Source of the DNA: Panacagrimonas sp046594215
GTDB taxonomy: Bacteria > Pseudomonadota > Gammaproteobacteria > Nevskiales > Nevskiaceae
DNA length: 64,000 bases
Reading direction: 5' to 3'
NCBI GenBank assembly: GCA_046594215.1
Contig: JBKJPX010000017.1
Location: 1 to 64,000 of the forward strand
Under the pieces are notes generated by a model. That model made no database searches. It saw only the letters and a program-made list of their open reading frames with translations, and was not told the DNA's origin. A program made the translations under genes and the position numbers. Positions 58,167 to 64,000 of the stretch are shown here, piece by piece. Each line of letters starts with the position of its first letter. The stretch's first letter is position 1.

Positions 58167-59648
58167 TCAGAAATTGATCTGGAAACGGGTGAACAGTGCC
58201 TTCTCGTCCTTGCGATCACCGCTGGAAGACGCCGAGCCGCCGTCGAACGAAGTCTCGGAGTAGTTGAGCGCGATCTTCACGTTGACGGTCGGGTACCAGT
58301 TCAGCGCGGCCGTCCAGGCCTTGGCCTCGGACGCCTGCGTCGCCGGATTGGCGAAGCGCGTGGCGGCGTCGCCGTCGAAGGCGTCATCGTCGATGTCCAG
58401 CTCGCCGTAGCGCGCGGCCACTTCGAAGGCGCCCCAGCCCGCGCCGCCACCCGTGAACGGCTGATTCACGCGCGCCAGGCCGCGGTAGGCCGCGTCTTCG
58501 CCGGTCAGGAAATAATTAGCGGCGATCTGCCAGGCTTTGTTGGTGAGCTTGTCGTTGTGATCGCCGCGGGCCAGGGCCTGCTTGGAACTGATCCATTCGC
58601 CGAGCAGGCCGAAGCTGTTCCAGTACCAGTAGGCCTGCGGTTCGATGCGCGTGGCGCGGCCGTCAGCGAGTACGCCGAGCGTCGCCGGGTTCGCGCCCGC
58701 CGCGGCTGCCGCTGCCTGGTAGGAAAAGAACGTGTTCTGCCCGGGCGTGCGGTAGCGCGGGAGGAAATCGTTGGCGACGCTGGCAACATTTCCGCTCCTG
58801 GGTCCTGTGGTGCCGCCGACGCCGAAGCCCAGCCCCTGGAGGAAGCCCGGGTCATTCCTGAACGGTTCGGCGAACAGGCGCGCTCCGATTTCCTTGCGGT
58901 TGTCCGGATCGCTCGTGCCGTTGGCGTCGCGGCCGTCAGGGGTGCCGTTGAAGTAGCCGAGCGCGTAGTTCAGGCGTGAGTCGAACAGGTCGCCGCCGAC
59001 CTGGATGCCCAGGTCGCGATTGGGTCCCAGCTCGGTCGGGAAGCCGCGCTCGATGAACGTGATCGCACTCGTCGAGCGCAGGTTCTCGAGCGAGACGGGC
59101 CCCTTGAATTTGCCAGCGCGCACCACGAACTCGGGGCGGAAGCGCAGCTCGGCGTACACGTCGGCGGTGCTCGCGGTGTCACCCGCGAACTGCGGCTGCA
59201 GGCGGAAGAAGAGCAGCTTGCCCAGGGTCAGTTCGAACGTGGGTTCCACGCGACGCAGCAGGACCGTGTCGTTGAAGTAAAGCGCGTCGCGGTTGCTCGT
59301 GGGCGTGAGCGCGACGCCCGTGGGATTGAAGTCATCGAGGAAATAGCGCGCGTCCGCCTGCGCCAGGCCCTTGAACTTGAACTCGAAGTCGCCCTTCTTG
59401 ATCGACACGCCCTTGTCGTCGATCTTGCTGGTCGTCGCGTCCTTGGCCTTGGTCTCGGCCTCGTCCTTCTGGATCTCGAGCTGCCGCTCGAGGATCTTGA
59501 TGCGCTGGTCCAGGTCCTCGACCGAGGCCTGCTGTGCTAACGCGGCAAGGGGCGCGCCCAGGAAGGCGCCCACGAGCACGAACTGCGCGATGCGATTCAC
59601 CCCCAGGCGGGCCCGACCGCTCTCAAAGCTCCCTGTGTTCTGCTGCAC
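58167..59648 (-). CDS. OprO/P-family porin of the sulfate locus
   Basis: A 493-residue outer-membrane channel. A signal peptide ends AALA (about residue 38), followed by a short coiled coil (VEDLDQRIKILERQLEIQKD), then the Porin_O_P barrel (FEFKFKGLAQADARYFLDD, ...GPVSLENLRSTSAITFIERG) and a terminal Phe (QINF) for BAM assembly. Lying 39 bases before sbp, it probably supplies sulfate to the periplasm. The leader (59649-59800) is AT-rich for this genome but no CysB-type site can be defined by eye. Confidence 0.88.
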   Translation of the reverse strand: MQQNTGSFESGRARLGVNRIAQFVLVGAFLGAPLAALAQQASVEDLDQRIKILERQLEIQKDEAETKAKDATTSKIDDKGVSIKKGDFEFKFKGLAQADARYFLDDFNPTGVALTPTSNRDALYFNDTVLLRRVEPTFELTLGKLLFFRLQPQFAGDTASTADVYAELRFRPEFVVRAGKFKGPVSLENLRSTSAITFIERGFPTELGPNRDLGIQVGGDLFDSRLNYALGYFNGTPDGRDANGTSDPDNRKEIGARLFAEPFRNDPGFLQGLGFGVGGTTGPRSGNVASVANDFLPRYRTPGQNTFFSYQAAAAAAGANPATLGVLADGRATRIEPQAYWYWNSFGLLGEWISSKQALARGDHNDKLTNKAWQIAANYFLTGEDAAYRGLARVNQPFTGGGAGWGAFEVAARYGELDIDDDAFDGDAATRFANPATQASEAKAWTAALNWYPTVNVKIALNYSETSFDGGSASSSGDRKDEKALFTRFQINF

Positions 59649-59841
59649 GAAATTTCTCCACGACTTGCTGGTTAGAAGTGGAGGGCATTCTGTCCGGAGG
59701 TTTTAAGTACTCAAAAGAATTAATAGGCCGTTGCTTAAGGCCGGCCTTTGCAATTTGGCGCAGCTCTAAAGACTGGAAAGGAATAAGGCCGTTGGGCGAG
59801 GCGAGGCCGAGTCTCCGCCGGCGCCCCAGACGTTCGCCCGG

Positions 59842-60471
59842 TCAGGGCGTGGCCGCGGGAACCTTGGGCGTCAGGCCGGGCCCGAACTTGGTGATGCGTG
59901 CCAGCAGGCCGAGCCGGGGACTGTCCAGATGATGCAGTTCGTCGCTGCGCATTTTCCGGGATTCGCTCAGCATCCAGGACTGCGGCGGTTCACCCTGGGC
60001 CGTGAAGACCATGGCCGCGTCGAGGTGGAGAAAGCGGCCCAGGTGCAGCGCCACGGTGCCGTCCACCTCCTGGAACTCCCGCTCGCCCAGGCCCTGTTCG
60101 TTCTTCAGCACGAGCTTGGCGCCGGCCAGCAGGTGAAGGCGCGGCCCGTTCTCGACCGGTGGGTCGTTCTGTGTCCAGGCGACGCGGACTATGGGCTTGA
60201 ACTGCGGGCTGGCCTTGAGCTTGCTCCACTCGTCGTTCAGGCCGAACTCGGCGTCCGGCAGCACCGTGATACCTGCGGCGCTGAGCGCGCCCGCGTCATC
60301 CAGGTCGATGGCGTTCATGAGGCTCGGCGCCTGCGGCATGCGGCCCTGCTCGTCTATGCCGCCCAGGAAGCGGAACACGATCAGATCGACCCGCCAGGTC
60401 TCGGCGCGCGCGGGGAGGGCGGCAAACGCAAGGAGCAGGGCGATCAGGGCCGGCGAAAGGCGTGGCTTCAT
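59842..60471 (-). CDS. csiV: CsiV-family envelope protein
   Basis: A 209-residue periplasmic protein of the CsiV (PF10972) family; the founding Vibrio member binds peptidoglycan and helps LpoA-PBP1A. A signal peptide (residues 1-21, ARA) is followed by ETWRVDLIVFRFLGG, the typical E-x-x-x-V-E-V-I-V-F-R start, and AGAKLVLKNEQGLGERE later. ATG 60471 is chosen over a start at 60525 because it gives a clean signal. Its place 84 bases after mfd is the conserved gammaproteobacterial arrangement. Confidence 0.85.
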   Translation of the reverse strand: MKPRLSPALIALLLAFAALPARAETWRVDLIVFRFLGGIDEQGRMPQAPSLMNAIDLDDAGALSAAGITVLPDAEFGLNDEWSKLKASPQFKPIVRVAWTQNDPPVENGPRLHLLAGAKLVLKNEQGLGEREFQEVDGTVALHLGRFLHLDAAMVFTAQGEPPQSWMLSESRKMRSDELHHLDSPRLGLLARITKFGPGLTPKVPAATP

Positions 60472-60555
60472 GCGGTGCTGGCGCGATGGATCGGCGGACG
60501 AGGGGCGGTCATGCGCATGGCCCACGCAGGATGACAGAAGCGTTTGCGCATCGGC

Positions 60556-63500
60556 TCAGGCCGGCGCCGCCGCCGGCTTGGGCTTGAGGGCCGCCAGCAG
60601 GTTCAGCATCTGCTGCGCCCGGCCTTCGGGCGGATCGAGCACTGCATTGATGTGCAGCCGCTTCTGCCCTTCGAGCTTGTAGACCTTGGGCTGTTGCTGA
60701 ATCAGGCGGATCAGGCGTGGGGTCTCGATCTGCGGTTCGGGTCCGAAGTCGAGCACGGCGCTGCGCGATCCCGCGCGCACCTTGCGAAGACCCAGCGCCT
60801 CGCCCGCTATGCGCACGCGCGCGGCCTCGATCAGGCGTTCGGCCTGGATCGGCAGCAGACCGAAGCGATCGATCATCTCGATCTTGAGCTCGTCGAGCGC
60901 GGGTTCGTCGGTCGCTTCGGACGCGCGCTTGTAGAGCACCAGCCGCATGTGGACGTCGGGCACGTAGTCGTCCGGGATCAGCGCCGACACGCCCAGATCG
61001 ACCTCGCAGGCGGCGATGCCGAACGGCGCGTCGTCGAGCTTGCCGCGCTGGATAGCCCGGACGGCACGCGCCAGCAGGTCCGCGTACATCGTGAAGCCGA
61101 CTTCCTCGATCTGGCCCGACTGGTCCTCGCCGAGCAGTTCGCCGGCGCCGCGGATCTCGAGATCATGCGTGGCAAGCGCAAAGCCCGATCCGAGATCGCC
61201 GAGTGTCTCGATCGCTTCCAGGCGCTTCTCGGCATCGGGCGTCAGCGCGCGCTTCGAAGGCACCAGCAGGTAGGCATATGCGCGGTGATGCGAACGGCCG
61301 ACGCGGCCGCGCAACTGGTGCAGCTGCGCCAGGCCCAGATGATCGGCGCGGTCGATCAGGATCGTGTTGGCAGTCGGCACGTCGATGCCGGACTCGATGA
61401 TCGTCGAGCACACGAGGATGTCGAAGCGCTGGTGGTAGAAGTCGAGCATCACCTGCTCGAGTTCGCGCTCGCGCATCTGGCCGTGCGCGAATCGCACGCG
61501 GCCCTCGGGCACCATCTCCTGCACGTCGCGTGCGAACTTCTCCATGTTCGCGACCTCGTTGTGCAGGAAGTAGATCTGGCCGCCGCGACGCAGTTCGCGC
61601 TGGCAGGCCTCGATCACGAGATTGCGGTCCCACTCGGCGACGAAGGTCTTGATGGCGATGCGCGAGGCCGGCGGCGTGGCGATGATCGACATGTCGCGCA
61701 GGCCCGACAGGCTCATGTTCAAGGTGCGCGGGATCGGCGTGGCGGTGAGGGTCAGCAAATCCACCTCGGCGCGCAGGTTCTTCAGGCGCTCCTTGTGGCG
61801 CACGCCGAACCGGTGTTCCTCGTCGACGACGACCAGGCCCAGGTTCTTGAACTTCACGTCCGGCTGCAGCAGGCGATGCGTGCCGATGATGATGTCGAGC
61901 TTGCCTTCCTCCAGTTCCTTGAGAGAAGCGTTCTGTTCCTTGGTCGTGCGCATGCGCGACATGGCGCCGACGCGGATGGGCCAGTCGGCGAGGCGGTCGC
62001 GGAAATTCTTTTCGTGCTGCTGCGCCAGCAGGGTCGTGGGTGCGAGCAGGCAGACCTGCTTGCCGGCGCGCGCCATCGCGAAGCAGGCGCGCAGCGCCAC
62101 CTCGGTCTTGCCGAAGCCGACGTCGCCGCAGACCACGCGATCCATCGGCTTGGGGCTGGAGAGATCCGCGAGCACGGCGTCGATCGCCTTCTGCTGGTCG
62201 ATGGTCGTCGTGAACGGGAAGCCCTCGCAGAAGCGTCGGTAGTCCTCGTCGATGATCTCGATGGCCACGCCCTGCTTGGCCGCGCGTCGCGCCTGGATCT
62301 GCAGCAGTTCGGCCGCGACGTCGTTGGCCTTGTCGCGTGCCTTGGCCTGCGCCTTGCCCCAACGGTCCGTGCCCAGGCTGTGCAGCGGCGCGGACTGTTC
62401 CTCGCTGCCGGTGTAGCGGTGGATCAGCTGCAGCGATCCGACCGGCACGTACAGCTTGTCCCGTTCCGTAGCTCCGCTGCGCGGCGCGTACTCCAGCACG
62501 AGGTACTCGGCCTCGACGCCGCCGGCATCCAGGCGCTGCAGGCCGCGGTAACGGCCGACGCCGTGCTGGACGTGGACGACAGGCGAGCCGATGGCGAGCG
62601 CCGACAGGTCACGCAGGATCGTCTCGGGATCGCGGATCTTGTTCGCGCGCTTGCGCGATTCCACCGGCGCGCGCTGGCCGAACACCTGCGGCTCGGCGAC
62701 CAGCGAGATGCCGAGCGTCTCGAACTCGATGCCGTCCTGCAGCGGGCCGAGCGCAATGCCGTATTTGTTCTTGTCGCCGGCGAAGGAGGACCACCCGTCG
62801 TGCTGCCGCGGCAGGATGCCCTGCGGCTTGAGCCAGTCGAGCAGCGCCTCGCGGCGGCCCGCGGATTCGGCGATGAACAGCACCCGGTTGGTGGTGCTGC
62901 CGAGGTGGCGCCTGATCTGCTCGGCCTGGTTCGGAAGCGGCTGCGCCGGGATCGAAGGACGCGGCGCCTGGTCCAGCGCTTCCAGTTCTTCGAGCGCGAT
63001 CGATGGCTCGATGAAGAGGTCGGCTGGCTTCATGAGCCGTCGCTCGATGTCGCCGCGCAGCCGCTCGAAGCGATCGTCGATCTGCGCCCAGTCGGCGGTC
63101 AGCGCCGCCGCGAGGTCAGCCAGTGGCAGCACCGCGGTGTCGGGCGGCAGGTAATCGGTCAGGCTCGCGGTCTTGGTGAAGAACAGCGGCAGCCAGGCCT
63201 CGATCCCCGCGGGCGGAAACCCGCGGCTCATCTCGGCGTAGATGCGCGAGCGCGCGGGGTCGCCTGGGAAATATTCGCGGTAACGGCGGCGGAAGGTCTC
63301 GATGCCCTCCTTGTCGATCGGGAACTCGCGCGCCGGCAGCAGGCGGACCGCCTCCACCTTGTCGGTGGAGCGCTGCGTCTCCGGGTCGAAGGTACGGATC
63401 GATTCGATCTCGTCGTCGAAAAGGTCCAGGCGATAGGCCTCGTTGGAGCCCATCGGGTAGAGGTCGATGATCGCGCCGCGAACGGCGAACTCGCCCTGGG

Positions 63501-63936
63501 TCTGCACCTCGCCGACCGAGGCGTAGCCGGCGGCGACCAGGCGTTCTCGGAAGGCGTGCGCATCCAGTTTCTGGCCGGCCTTGATGTTCAGCGAACGCGC
63601 GTCGAGGAAACTGCGCGGCGGCAGCCGCTGGATCAGCGCGTCGGCCGTGACCAGCACGATGCCCTGCGCCAGCGCCGGCAACGCGTTGAGCGCTGCCATG
63701 CGGTCCGACAGCAGTTCCTGATGGGGGGAGAACGGGTCGTAGGGGAGGGTCTCGTTGTCCGGCAGGTGCAGCACCGGAATGCGGCCGGAGGCGAAAAAAC
63801 GCAGGGCCGATTCGATCCGGTAGGCCTGCTGCTCGTTGCCGGCCACGGCGAGCACGCACGACGTGCGCGCGAGCGCAACCTCCACCGCGTGCAGCGCGAG
63901 CGCGGTTTCGGGAAGGGGCAGCGCGTTTTCGGACAT
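60556..63936 (-). CDS. mfd: Transcription-repair coupling factor Mfd
   Basis: Removes RNA polymerase stalled at lesions and recruits UvrA. It is 1126 residues starting MSENALPLPE, complete within the window. The UvrB-like N-domain (1-300), RNA-polymerase-interaction domain (about 470-540), translocase with Walker A GDVGFGKTEVALRA, DEEH box (VVVDEEHRFGVRHKE), RecG-like TRG motif region, and the C-terminal D7 domain are all in order. The upstream frame to 63993 is open, but the ATG at 63936 gives the usual N-terminus. Confidence 0.97.
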   Translation of the reverse strand: MSENALPLPETALALHAVEVALARTSCVLAVAGNEQQAYRIESALRFFASGRIPVLHLPDNETLPYDPFSPHQELLSDRMAALNALPALAQGIVLVTADALIQRLPPRSFLDARSLNIKAGQKLDAHAFRERLVAAGYASVGEVQTQGEFAVRGAIIDLYPMGSNEAYRLDLFDDEIESIRTFDPETQRSTDKVEAVRLLPAREFPIDKEGIETFRRRYREYFPGDPARSRIYAEMSRGFPPAGIEAWLPLFFTKTASLTDYLPPDTAVLPLADLAAALTADWAQIDDRFERLRGDIERRLMKPADLFIEPSIALEELEALDQAPRPSIPAQPLPNQAEQIRRHLGSTTNRVLFIAESAGRREALLDWLKPQGILPRQHDGWSSFAGDKNKYGIALGPLQDGIEFETLGISLVAEPQVFGQRAPVESRKRANKIRDPETILRDLSALAIGSPVVHVQHGVGRYRGLQRLDAGGVEAEYLVLEYAPRSGATERDKLYVPVGSLQLIHRYTGSEEQSAPLHSLGTDRWGKAQAKARDKANDVAAELLQIQARRAAKQGVAIEIIDEDYRRFCEGFPFTTTIDQQKAIDAVLADLSSPKPMDRVVCGDVGFGKTEVALRACFAMARAGKQVCLLAPTTLLAQQHEKNFRDRLADWPIRVGAMSRMRTTKEQNASLKELEEGKLDIIIGTHRLLQPDVKFKNLGLVVVDEEHRFGVRHKERLKNLRAEVDLLTLTATPIPRTLNMSLSGLRDMSIIATPPASRIAIKTFVAEWDRNLVIEACQRELRRGGQIYFLHNEVANMEKFARDVQEMVPEGRVRFAHGQMRERELEQVMLDFYHQRFDILVCSTIIESGIDVPTANTILIDRADHLGLAQLHQLRGRVGRSHHRAYAYLLVPSKRALTPDAEKRLEAIETLGDLGSGFALATHDLEIRGAGELLGEDQSGQIEEVGFTMYADLLARAVRAIQRGKLDDAPFGIAACEVDLGVSALIPDDYVPDVHMRLVLYKRASEATDEPALDELKIEMIDRFGLLPIQAERLIEAARVRIAGEALGLRKVRAGSRSAVLDFGPEPQIETPRLIRLIQQQPKVYKLEGQKRLHINAVLDPPEGRAQQMLNLLAALKPKPAAAPA

Positions 63937-64000
63937 CGGACAGCGGACAGGACGGCGAGCCCCGCATTCTACTTGGCTTGGCCGCCGGCCCAACTCCTGC

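Overview
The window is GC-rich, densely coding chromosomal DNA from a bacterium, most likely a gammaproteobacterium on the Xanthomonadales/Nevskiales side. Supporting signs are a CsiV-family gene directly downstream of mfd, RlmJ, an E. coli-type SOS box (CTGT-N8-ACAG), and prfB-lysS followed by a cyclic-di-GMP response regulator, an order reminiscent of Xanthomonas. The placement is inferred from gene content and synteny only. No tRNA, rRNA, CRISPR array, intact insertion sequence or prophage was seen.

Layout. 0-12.7 kb: mixed metabolic genes (YiiX-like cysteine hydrolase, ketopantoate reductase, alpha/beta hydrolase, DHA2 efflux pump, cytochrome P450, beta-carbonic anhydrase, crotonase, large acyl-CoA dehydrogenase, HD-domain protein, glutathione transferase) plus a small SOS-box-controlled membrane protein at 7.2-7.6 kb. 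12.7-17.8 kb: an OprO/P-type porin, an amidase, EthD-like and SGNH proteins and a SET-domain protein. 17.9-26.4 kb: a TetR-controlled branched acyl-CoA/isoprenoid operon (SDR, isovaleryl/citronellyl-type dehydrogenase, three-piece biotin-dependent carboxylase) with a divergent acyl-CoA ligase and a 19-bp palindromic operator between them. 26.5-34.7 kb: an AsmA-like protein, 5'-nucleotidase, thiC behind a TPP riboswitch, an Amt ammonium transporter, a DegS-like protease and an alkyltransferase-like protein. 34.7-48.3 kb: M13 peptidase, Nudix, hybrid histidine kinase, RlmJ, OmpA, prfB with its programmed frameshift, lysS and an EAL-domain regulator. 48.3-52.8 kb: an accessory stretch with an unknown membrane protein, a truncated cysteine desulfurase carrying a long encapsulin-cargo-like leader, a GloVer-repeat protein, a PhyH-like dioxygenase and a lipoprotein. 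52.8-59.6 kb: a sulfate-uptake locus on the minus strand (porin, sulfate-binding protein, TOBE protein, class II glutamine amidotransferase, decayed second sulfate-binding protein, CysT, CysW, CysA). 59.8-63.9 kb: csiV and mfd.

The most unusual points are: (1) the decayed sulfur region, where a truncated family-2A-encapsulin-type cargo desulfurase lies close to a sulfate importer that itself holds a deleted sbp copy; (2) the LexA-box small membrane protein; (3) the naturally split carboxylase alpha subunit under TetR control; and (4) the sulfate locus containing a glutamine amidotransferase and a molbindin-like protein. Four copies of a GC-rich hairpin repeat (core CTCTCCCCGC/GCGGGGAGAG) are scattered between genes. 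Functions are assigned from visible motifs and family knowledge. No database search was run.
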